A stretch of 64,000 nt of DNA, taken from assembly GCF_020497125.1 (NCBI RefSeq), contig NC_059080.1:45945563-46009562 (forward strand), in the 5' to 3' direction. Source of the stretch: Mauremys mutica. Lineage: Eukaryota > Chordata > Testudines > Geoemydidae. Below the pieces are notes generated by a model. The model worked only from the letters and a program-made list of their open reading frames with translations, had not been told where the DNA came from and did no database searches. The first letter of the stretch is position 1; each line of letters begins with the position of its first letter. Position numbers and translations under genes: made by a program. Positions 12,501 through 24,500 of the stretch are shown here, piece by piece.

Positions 12501-15500
12501 CCAAGGACAAATGGGGATAAACTAGCCATGAATAAATCTAGGTTGGAAATTGGAAGAAGGCTTCTAACCATCACAGGAAGGAGGTTCTGGAAGAGCCTCC
12601 CAACAGGAGCAGTGAGGGCAACAACCAAACTGGGATTAAGAAGGATTTTGATAAATTTATGGCTGGATTATATGGTTGGGGTTACCAGCAACAGCAAGGG
12701 ACAGGGTGTGGTGACCCAGGAGCTCCCTTCCAGTCCTGCTTCATTGATCCAGCCCTTTCGGACTATTTCTCTGCCCTCACATTCACAGTGTTATACCAAT
12801 ATCCTCTACCCTCCGGAGGTCAGTAGGCTTTGGTTAACCAAAAATAGAACTGCTCTCTATAGAGCCGGCTGTGTGCACACCAATGTTTACAATACCTGAG
12901 GCTTCTTTACCAATATTCCCCCTTTTGCAATTCTCCACCAAAATGTTATACCAATAGAATAAAAACCAGCAGGATCTTTTTAAGAGGGATAAGGCAAAGA
13001 TGCCACATTTATTGTAAATATAATAATAAAGCAAAAGATAAAAGTAAACAATGTTGTTTGACTACTTATTCCTATTATTACTTATTCCTTATACACACAC
13101 ATATATATTAATTCACACAATCATTCATTTAAGTTCTGTATAGATGTTATAGTTACCAGCCTAGAAGTTGCTCATGCCAAGTTACTGGCCAGGTATCTTG
13201 GTCATGAGGATGGAGCCGAGTCTGTGTCAGATGCACCTGATGCTCCTGGAAGTTGGCAGCAGAACCAGAGACTCAAAGTCCTCAGTCTTTAGAGTCCATT
13301 CCTATAGGAATTAATTCCTATGTTAGCCTATGGGAGCTGTTTCATCCTGCTGTTGCTGACTCAATCAGCAGATGGCACATTCCTGGTGGCTCCACACTGT
13401 CTAAAGTTTGTGTTTCTCATCCTTCCAGGTGTTGGGGTGGATCCCAGTTTACCTTCCGGGGGTTGTCTGGTGGTCCACTTGACACATTCTTCGGACGATG
13501 GATACTCCCTTTCTAGGCTGGCACCTCCCCAACCATTCATGTACATCAAGCATTCATCAACATACATTCCATATCTTAACCATATTTTAATTTACTGTCT
13601 CCACCACTTTCGGAGTGTGTGCTAATTCATTTGAGACTCCCTGCCCTTTAATCACAGAGGGTGGGGGTCTGTTCCTAGGAGCCGTTGCTGTTCCAATGAA
13701 GTGAAAGTCACTTAAGGGCTTATAGCATTTGTTTACATTGTATCAATTACAGCTTAAGGCTCACAGCATGGGTGGTAGCATAGTGTTCACTTCAAGAACA
13801 AAGTCAATTAACTTGTTTGTAAGTTTTACATAGTAATAGAGTATCTTTCACAGGACAGATACAATCAATGGTTTCTACAGACAGTAGCTTACAAGTTTTA
13901 ACAGAAGAACGAAAAGATTTTTGTACTTGGTGAAACTGTTGGATTTCTAAAGTGTGGGGGACAAATTATGGGGGGGCACTGTCACTTGGGGGAATCACTG
14001 TTAGTACCTTCTTTAATATCCCTACAATAGCTCATCTCAAGTTAAAACCATCTGCCGGTTCCATTAACCATGGCATTTATTCCAACTTCTAGGCCAGTTT
14101 TCTCAACACTTTTCAGGTTGGCGATGCCTTCTTCAAAGTCAAACATTTTTACTATACCGTAAATACCATTTACAATAAAAGTAAGAATAAAAAATGATAG
14201 CAATGTTATGCCTATAGAATCAATTTGTGTGTGTTTCAAGAGGTGGACAGAGCTACCACTTTGTATAATAAGATGGCTAGTTCAAGTCCCAACCAAGGAT
14301 AGATTTCTTCAAACAATTCAAGTGCTTCATATTGCAAAAGATGGAGAATTAGGAAAACAGGACCACAGTGTTGCTGGACATTATAGTTGTATATTAATCT
14401 CCTTAGCTTCCCAGGTAAAGGCATTCAGACATACTGAACACTGTTGGAAACTTAACTCATCAGCAGACAGACCAAAGGGACTAAGGGTTTGGCTACACTT
14501 GCAGGTGTGCAGCACTGGGAGTTAAAGCTGTCTTCGTACAGCTGTGTAGGGAAAGCGCTGGAGTGTGGCCACACTGACAGCTACCAGCGCTCCAGTGTGG
14601 CCACATTTGCAGCATTTGCAGCGGTGTTGGGAGTGGTGCATTATGGGCAGCTATCCCACAGAGCACCTCGTCCCATTTTGGCACCGTGGGTTGTGGGAAG
14701 GGGGCGGAGGATGCGGGTCATTCTGCTTCCTGTCCCAACGCCCCGTGATGCATCGCTTCACATCCCAGCAATCCCTGTTTTTCCGTCCACATTTGGTGCC
14801 ATCTTGACTCTCTCAATGGTTTCTGTGCATTGCGATTTCTGTGGGAAATGGAGCCCGAACTGCTGAGGAGTATGCTGACGAATCTCGCCAGCACATCACG
14901 TTTAGCAGTTGAGCTATTCCTTAAGATCCAAAGTGATGAGGAGTCCGACGATGATAGCGAGCCGCCTGACGCGTATGACACTAAATTGCTTCTGGCATTC
15001 ACGGAAATGCTCAGCACCGTGGAAAGCCACTTTTGGGCTTGGGAAACAAGCACTGAGTGGTGGGATCACATCGTCATGGAAGTCTGGGATGACGAGCAGT
15101 GGCTGCAGAACTTTCGGATGAGAAAAGCCACTTTCATGGGACTGTGTGCTGAGCTTGCCCCCACCCTGCGGCGCAAGGACACGAGATTGAGAGCTGCCCT
15201 GACGGCATTAACGGGCAAGCGGGGTCTCCAAGGATCACAATGGGCATTTCATCGTGATCTTCTGGTCTGGGAAAAAAGTCCCTGTCTGCAGCTTCCTGAA
15301 CAGGCCAGGGTTCCGAAAGATGCATGCATCATACACCTTTCCAGGCCAGCCTGTGTTAATGTCAATGAAATGCCCACGGTGATCCACAAGCGCCTGGAGA
15401 ACCATAGAGAAATACCCCTTCCGATTAACGTACTCAGAAATATGCCCATTGTGATCCTTGGAGACCCCGCTTGCCCGTTAATGCCGTGGCTCATGAAACC

Positions 15501-18500
15501 ATATACAGGGAAGCTTGACAGGAGCAAGGACCAGTTCAACTACAGGCACACATCATTTTGGGAACCTAAAAGGGCAGAGGGGTGGGGTGGGGAACTGTGC
15601 AGTCACAGGTTTGAATATGTCCTGTCTGGAGTGCTGAGCAATGACTGCTGCACTTCAGGGTGCCTATACTGCATGGTGATGGGGGTTGAGTGCAGAGGGT
15701 AAGGGTCGTAGTTCTCAGGGCTGGTTGGTGAACGTACAGGTGTTGGAGGCAGCTGGTGGTGGTAAGAACCTGGATGCTGGGGAAGGGGGTTTTGAGCTGA
15801 CATTGGGGCACAAGGGACAGAGCTTTGGGATGGGGGGGCTGGCGCGGTAGTGCTCTGCCTGCATGGCTATGAGTGCCTGGATAGAGTCCGCTTGGCACGC
15901 CAGGATGCTTATCAGCTGCTTTGTGCTTTTCTTCCTGGCCGCTGTGTTTTTCTAGCGGATCCTGCTTTCCCTTTCCCTCCAGTCCTGCACTTTTTGATTT
16001 TATCTGGCAGAGTGATCCATAACTGCTTGCAGCAGGTCTTCTTTGCTTTTTCGCGGCTTCTTCCGGAGGTTTTGGAGTCTTTGAGCTGTTGATAACACGG
16101 GCAGCCCAGAACTCAAGGTTGCTTGTGGAAAGACAAAAAAGGCAACACTTAACAGAGGCAGCATTGTTTATATCTCAGACAGTTATTCCCACACAGTGAA
16201 GGAGTAACATTCTTCACAATAGCATAATTTTCCCATACCAAACAGAGCACACATAACCCACAGGAGCCCCAAAATGGTGAGTAAGGGGGACTGATTGCTT
16301 CAGGGCTGTACTGGGGTTTCTGTGCATTGGGGGAAGCAAACAGCTGCAGGGGGCACCTACACTGAACACTCTCCCAACATTTTCCACAGGAGTTGATCCT
16401 GGAAGATATCTCGCTGCTGCGGGTCACCTGGGAAGAGCGGGAGGGTCTTCTACAGCAATGCAGATTCCGCCCTGGCCCCTATGCAGCTTGCCTGTGTGCA
16501 GCAATGGTCCCCCCACCCCTCACGCCACAGTGGCGCGGATGCGTTAGCCTGACTGGGACAAGGACCACGGTGGCTCTCCCAGTAAATTTGCGCAAGCGCA
16601 TTGCCCACGCTCTGACTGAAACTTTTGAAGAGATTACCGAGGCCGATTACCGTGACGTGATAGACCACATCAGTGCACTATTCCACATCTAGGCATGCAT
16701 GCATGCATGCAGAACCCTCCCTCCTCTCCCGAAAAATTTCCATCCTGAAAATAAAAAGCCACTTACTGGGAACCCGCTCCTCTGTTTGTCCTCCACCAAG
16801 TACCGGCTGCTGCGGCTGGCTACCTTCCTCCTGGCTTGAGAAGAGCTCCTGGCTGCATGCCTCCAGGGACTCCGGGTTGTCTCCCGCCACCCCAGTCCCC
16901 TCACTCTCGGTTTCCTCCTCCTCCCCCTCACTCTGAAGTGTCCATCGTGGTCCTCGGATTGGCGGTGGGGTCACCCCCAAGTATCGCGTCCAGCTCTTTG
17001 TAAAAATGGCAGGTCATGGGGGCAGCGCCGGAGCGGCGGTTTCCCTCGCGGGCTTTGCAATAGGCACTCCGCAGCTCCTTCACTTCAACCATGCACTGCA
17101 GCGCATCCCGGTCATGGCCCCTACAGCTGAAGTGCAGCTGGGACTGCACAGCTTCCTCCCCCCAAACACCGATGAGGTCCAGCAACTCACCATTGCTCCA
17201 TGCTGGGGCTCGTTTGGTGCGTGGAGGCATGGTCACCTGGAAAGATTCACTGATTGCACTCCACACCTGGCTGAGCAAACAGGAAGGGGATTTTTAAAAT
17301 TCCTGGGGCATTTAAAGGGTGGGTCACCTGAGGCCAGGGCAGTAGAGTTCGAACTGATGAGCAGAGTGGCTGAACAGGCATTCTGGGATACCTCTGAATA
17401 CCTCTGGAGGCCAATAACAGCGCTTTTGGTGGCCACACTGGTGGAGCAGCGCTGCATCACCAGTGCTGCAGTCATTATTCCCCAGGCCAAGGTAGAGTAC
17501 ATGCAGCGCTGTAGCCAGGGAGATACAGCGCTGTATGTGCCTTGCAAGTGTGGACGGTGAGTGAGTTGCAGCACTGTAAAGCCACCACCAGCGCTGCAAC
17601 TCTGCAGTGTAGCCAAGCCCTAAGATAAGAAGAGATCCTGCACCATTCCACACTCTGTGGCTCAGGGCTCTCCCGACCTGTTTCTTTTACTGCAGCCACT
17701 AGGCATCAGGCCTTTAAATCGGACTTTAGCCCTGGAGACTATCCTGGATCAGTTCAGGGCTAGACCCCAGTAGACAAGCCAGGCACACTGCAGAGAGGAA
17801 GGATGGTTTGGTGATTAGAGCATTTGTCTGGGCTAGGGGAAACCTGGGTTTGATTCCCTCCTCTGCCACATGTTACTGTGGACAAACTCCTTAATCTCTC
17901 TGAGCCTTAATTCCCCACCTTGTAAAATGAGATACATTGCCCTGCCCTGTCTCACAGAGGGCTGCTGGGATAAGTGCATTACTGATTCCCATGGTGGGAC
18001 CAGATAGGAACCTGGAATGTATATGTGTGCTGGGCTGAGCTGAAATCCACAGAGTTGTAGCTCTGAGGCCTCTAGGGGGGGTGAGAAAGTGCTCTCTAAA
18101 ATTGTGAGGTGTCTCTTATTCATTGTACTTAGCCCTAGGGTGACCCTTGGTGGAGTGTCACACCAGACCTCTTATTTACATACCATTTCTTTGGTTCTAA
18201 TCCTAGCAACTTTGGGTACAATGAGATCACTGGAGGCTTGAATGACTTCATGGGTCCAGCATAGGACTTCCCTTAAAGGGCCGGCAGCCTTCTGACCTCG
18301 TGAGAGGCAGTTGGGGGGAAAGGGCCCATACCCCAGAGCACTTGTTTTAGAAAGCCTCCTAAGAAATGCCCTGCATGCTGGTTGTGGTGAGTAAGGGAAA
18401 GTCAGTGGGCCCCACAAGTGGCAGGAATAGGGGACTGATGGCTACTTAAAGACAAATAACTCAATAAGCCTCCAAACCTGGTGACTGGTTTCCTCTACAC

Positions 18501-21500
18501 TGTATCTGTAATGACTCAAATGGAAAACAACTTTGACCCACTCCACTCCTAAGCCTCAGTACCTTAAGTCAATGGGCCCTGCAATCAATAAACATAATAC
18601 ATACAATATGTCACAGCTCGTCCTCAGTGTTCATAGAAAAAAAATACCCAGGAGTGGATAAGCACAGGGATCCTGTTCCTAGGGTGACCAGACAGCAAGT
18701 GTGAAAAATTGGGACAGGGAGTGGAGGGTAATAGGCACCTATATAAGACAAAGCCCCAAATATCGGGACTGTTCCTATAAAATCAGGACATCTGGTCACC
18801 CTACCTGTCCCCATTGGCTATGCAGAGTATGGGGGTGGGGCTTCAGAAGGACCAACTAAAATAAGCCAGTAAAATTTGCTGATCAAACAACTGAGCCATT
18901 TCAGTTCCCATGCAGGAGTCAGTTGGTGAATACTATGCCTCTCGATCCATGATTAAAGCTACAATTTAATCACAGGTATTTTTGGTAAAAGTCATGGACA
19001 GGTCACGGGCAAGAAATAAAAATTCACAGCCTATGACCTGTCCATGACTTTTACTATAAATACCCATGACTGAAGCTCTGCTTCAGGGGGGCCCTGCCCC
19101 TGGGATCGATGCTCAGGTGCTCCCCGGATTCAGCTACAGTGGCCGGTGCATGGGCGCTCCCTCGAGCCAGCTGCCTGGGGACGCCCAAGCAGTGGCTGAT
19201 GTGGCTGGCCCTGGGGACAGCCTGAGCAGCTGGCCTCAGGGCCGTTCCAGCAGCCGCGGTGCGGCTGGCCATGGGGCACTGGAGCAGCTGGTCCTGGGGC
19301 CATCTGTTCGGGTGGCCCTGGAGTCGGCCGTACCAGCTGTTCTGGAAGTCCCAGAGGTCACAGAAAGTCATGGAATCCGTGACTTCCATGACCTCTGTGA
19401 CAGAATCACAGGCTTATCCATGATTAAAATGATCAGTGGCTGGACCAGATGATATTTCCTAGTTTACATACTTGGACTGGTCAGGGAGATTCAGTCCCTG
19501 GGGGGAACCAGGGAGTTACCCATACCCTTCTCTAGCTGGGTTGATGGGCCAGAGTGTTGTAACTAAAGAGAGGCACAACACAAGGGCAGCTCAGGCTGAT
19601 GTGAGACGTTTGATGGGGAACAAAAGTTGCAAATGGAAAACCCAACCCGTGGGTGAAAAGCCTTCGGTGTGTTTATTAAGTCAAAAGTGAAATGGCAGAG
19701 AAAGAACTAGAGCTGCTGGGCTGGGGAATCTTTGAAAGAGTTGTGTAATTTATGCTCATTATCAGCACCATTATTTTCATTGAAATCAGGTTGGTTTCCA
19801 GACAGTCAGGAAAGTTAGTTGATTCTGAGGGGTGAGGGGATTGCTCCAACGGTCACCCATGTTAAGAGTGGTGATGAATAACTCTGGATGGATAACTATG
19901 ATAACTCTGAGCTATGGGGAGATGGTAACACTTCTATCTCCAGTCTGCCTCATTCTTTATTCTATTCATGACTCAGGGAACATGACATCCAGGGCACTCC
20001 TAACTGCCTATGGAGGGTTGCTCTTATTAGTGAGACGTGTACTATGAAAGGTTCAGTCTGAGGTTATAAGGAAGGTTCCGATCAGCTCTTAGTTCTCCTG
20101 CGCTGCTCTGCACACCTCTTGATCTAATATTCTCCTTAAGTCCAGCTGCCTTTGGCAGCCAAAGGCACACAGACAAGGATTTCCACTGTCCTGGTGAATC
20201 TAGAACAAGGAGATGTTGGTGAGTAAAAAGGAGTTTAGTGGTGTTACTGTAGGCTCAGCTACAAAACAAGTCATAGCTCTCAATTCAATAGCAAAATCCA
20301 GCTGCATCCTATCCCCAAGATAAGCCAACAGGAGGCAATAAAATTTCACAAGTCCCCTGGCTCATGAGATCAGAGACCCAGGATCAGTCTAGGCTCATCG
20401 CCTCATTTTGACTCCCTGATATGTCAGCTGGGACAGCCAAGAATCTTTCTACTAAATGAAGAGGATGAAGATCAGCTTGCACTAAATGGTGATAAATGGC
20501 CTGTCACTAAATAATAATGTTCCACTGTGATTGTGATGAGGATCTAACTGGTGTCAGAAAAGTCACTGCCTGTTCCAGACTGTCAGAGATGCCACCCACC
20601 TCAAATAATTTTCTCAGTAGTTGTCAGAACCTAGTGGGGTGAGGGAGGTTCAGTTGCTTTAAAAACTCAACATATCTCCTAGTTTCTTATCCAGACACCC
20701 CTCCTTAAAATGGCGACACCCAGAATGAAAAGTTAGCTGCTGCTAATGTCAAAGACCCTGTGCCTCTATCTGGCTTTCTGACTCTTCGGCACACAATCTC
20801 TTTCCTTCATAAGCCCACATGAAGGCAGATCTCTTCCCAGCAAAGTGCAATGTTAAGGAAGTATTTAACCAGGTTTAAAAATTCTTTTGCCATTGGACTC
20901 TACACAATAAAAGCACCTCTCAAAGAATCTCTTGGGTGAAAAGAATAATGACTTTGGCATTCACCTCCACCACACATGGCTTGAGTACCCGGAGTCAAAG
21001 GAAAACAATGATTTCCTTTGGTTCTATATTAGCCCCAGTAAATTAAAAATCATGATCTTTCTGTATTTAAATCTCTGAAATTTACATTTCCTAAACTAAT
21101 GGTTGATACTGGGCATGTGCAAGTGAGGTAATTGCTTCTAAGAATAGAAAGACATATTAGGAGAGAGCCACAGTGCACCATAAAAGGCCAGCTGCCAGCA
21201 GGTAGTTTTGGAGTCCGACTCAGAGAGAGGGGAATTCAGTCGGGAGCAGACGGAGGAACTGGAAACCAGCAAGAGATGCCAAAGGAAAGAAGTCAGAAAA
21301 GCTGCTGCAGAGAGAGACAGAGAGACAGAGAAAAGAAAATGAGCAGAGCAGAGCTGACTGACCAAGAGCTGAACAGCGATTAAAGAAGAATATTAAAAGA
21401 TTTATCACAGCAGCAGTAGTGATATAAAGGGATACCAATGGATTTATAAAGTAAGCTTGCCAGTTTTAATATAATTTTTAGTGTAGTGTTTAACCTGTAT

Positions 21501-24500
21501 ATGCTAAAAGTGTGTGTCTTTTAATTGTATTTTACTTATGTGAAATTTAAAGCAGTGGTTCTCAACCAGGGGTCCATGTACCCCTGGGGGTACTCAAAGG
21601 TCTTCCAGGGGGTACTCAACTCATCTAGATCAATGTTTCTCAACCTGGGGTTTGAAGCCTCCAGGGGGGTCATGGGATGGGCTTGCAAGTGCAGAGCCGA
21701 AATCAGCAGGTGGCAAGCAGGGCTTCAGCCCTGGGCAGCAGGGCTTGGGCTTCAGACAAGGCTCACAAGTGAAAAACAGGCTCCAGTATCACACTGAAAT
21801 GTAAGTACAATATTTATATTCCAATTGATTTATTTTATAATGATATGGTAAAAATGAGAGTCAGCAATTTTTCAGTAAGTGTGCTGTGACACTTTAGTAT
21901 TTTTATGTCTGATTTTGTAAGCAAGTAGTTTTTAAGTGAGGTGAAACTTGGGGTACAGAAGACAAATCAGACACCTAAAAAGGGTACAGTAGTCTAGAAA
22001 GGTTGAGAATCACTGATTTAAAGAACTACTATCAGCGATTTGTTACAAACTAGCCACTTTGCTTAGAATCATAAACTATATACTATTGTGGTTTAAATGC
22101 TCTTTAAACTTGCAACAAGGGACTTGTGTCTTGGGGATTTTGTGTTTTGTTTAGAATTTTTAGGATACAGTGTATTAGGGATTATTAGTGACTTTGTTTT
22201 GGAAAACAATACTGTCTTTGCCAATTTCTTTATCTGAAGGTTATATCCGTGTCCTTTAGCGTTTCCTTAACAATCCTGGAAACTTATATCTCAGGAAGGA
22301 CAGTTTAATGGGGGTAGAGTATTATAGCGGCATCCCAAAATCTCAAAATCGCAACTGGACCATCCTTCATCTCTGGGTTAAGCCCTAACATGGACAAATT
22401 TCTCACAATTAATTTTTTGTATGCCTATTCCAAAATTCATCTTGGTTAAAATGAATCAGTAACACCTCTTTCTAGGTTTATATCCTCAAATGCAGTTCCA
22501 GGAGGTGAATCCCACCCAATCCATCACAGAAGGTCCCATTGCATCAGTACCTTTCATCACTTCACTGGTAAAATAGCATCCTGGATTCCTTCTACATGTA
22601 TAGGTAAGGGGTGGGAGTTCACTACAAGGTCCCAAACCACCCACCATTTTTTGAGATGAGACCTGAGGCTACAATGTTTGAGGGCCAGTTGGCAGATGTG
22701 GGGGCACTTTGGGGGCCCCCAATCAGACAATCTAATCTCCCTTGCCTGAACCCAAAAGTATCCCATGTCACCCTGAACACCCCCATGCATGGTACTGCCC
22801 TGGTTTCCTGCAGTCCCTTAGAATGTTGTTACTTGTGAATTTCAAGGATGTTTTTGCTTTTACCTGGTGGGCTGTGGCAGACACACACATGGTGCTCTCA
22901 CCAGAGATATTGCCAGTGCTCGGGCAGAGGTTCAGGCTGGGCACTCGACGCCCATAAAATGCAGATAGGATGCTAATGGAGGTCTTGTGGGGACAAATGA
23001 CTCCCAGTTGCTCCCCATCACAGGCGTGGGCTGTGTGGTTCTTCAGCACCTTTTGAAGGTAACCTGAGAGGAGTAAAACACACAGATGTTGTATGCAGTG
23101 TTGTTGTAGCCATGCTAGTCCCACCTTGTCTCTATAAAACATAGAGAGTCATTAGAGCTGGGAAGTGCTGGAGCCTCAGGGAATGAGAACACAGCATGCG
23201 GGGAGGAGGGCGGAGGGGGAGGAAGGGGATGGCCCTGAACTGGAGCAGTATCCCAGGCAAATGCAAACTCAAGGAGGGAGGGAGATGCTGTGGCAGGGAG
23301 GGGAATGCACTTTTCTGCCAGGCAGGGGAAGGGGAATATTGTACCAAGGTCTACACCAGCAGTTCTCAAACTATGGGTCAGGACCCCATAGTGGGGTTGC
23401 CAGGGCTGGCATTAAACTTGCTGGGGCCCAGGGCCAAAGTCTGAGCCCCACCACCCAGGGCCAAAGCCTGAGGGCTTCCACCCTGGGTGGCAGGGGCCTA
23501 GGGCTGAAGCCCTTGGGCTTTGGCTCCCCCACCTGGGCCAGTGAGCCTTGGGCTTCGGCTTTGATTCTCCCCACCTTGGGCAGGCTCAAGCTTCGGTCCC
23601 CACTCCTGGGGTTGTGTAGTAATTTTTGTTGTCAGAAGGGGGTCGCAGTGCAGTGAAGTTTGAGAGCCCCTAGTCTACACTAAGGGTTGTCCAAAGTGGG
23701 ATAAAAGTAACAAAAACCAGCTCAGCCACTTGGAAAGAATAAGCAAGAGTTGGAGACAAAATCTGTTTTTTTTTAACCCGTCTTTAAGCTAAAAGAACCA
23801 ATTGGGGGGTTTCTAGGTTTTTGGTGACATAACAAACTTACTGTAGAAACAGACCAAGATGGTTCATAGATTCATTGCTTCTAAGGCCATAATCCAATAT
23901 TTTTCATAACAGACCACAGAAATTCACCAGTAGCACCTGCCTGAAGCCCAATCACGTGTGGTTAAACTAGTGCTTATCTTTAAGAAAAACATCCAGTCTT
24001 GATTTAACGATGCCAAGTGAAGGAAAATGCCCCACATCCCTTGGTGAGCTGTTGTGATGGTTAATTATTTTCACTGTTCAAAAGTTACACCTTATTTCCC
24101 TTCAATTTTTCTAACTTGAACTTCCAGCCATTGGATCTTGTTATACCTTTGCCTGCCAGATTAAAGTGCCCTGTAGTATCAGATATATTATGTGCAAGTA
24201 CTTATAGACCAATATTTAGTTGCCTCTAGAGACACAATGCACTGGCACTCGGGGAATCAGAGTTCAGATCACCAGCTCTTCCACAGCCAGTTCCTCACAT
24301 TGTTCTCAGGCTCCCCAGCTGAGCAGAGGGCTTGGGGCACTGAGGAGACATCAAGTTTGCTCTGGAAGGATCTGCATTAAGACCGCTCCAAGGTCACTTC
24401 TACATTAAAAAAATGTAAGCCAGGCCTTATCCTGAGGAGACTATCACAGGAAAGTGACTCTGTCCATGAAAACTTTGGGCCTGGTTCTGGCCTCATTTAC

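Larger units (their letters stand above)
14485..17620 (+). mobile_element. PIF/Harbinger DNA transposon, 3136 bp, decayed
   Basis: Termini GGGTTTGGCTACACTTGC and GCAGTGTAGCCAAGCCC are inverted repeats flanked by TAA (14482-14484 and 17621-17623), the TWA target typical of Harbinger. Inside, the plus strand carries a damaged transposase and the minus strand a Myb/SANT-like companion gene, the two-gene layout of this superfamily. Subterminal repeats of CAGCGCTGG and CAGTGCTGCA type occur at both ends. Confidence 0.9.

Noticed and set aside
15850..16092. Plus-strand frame downstream of the transposase
   Set aside because: It is opposite the Myb-like companion gene, whose charged residues are readable on the minus strand.
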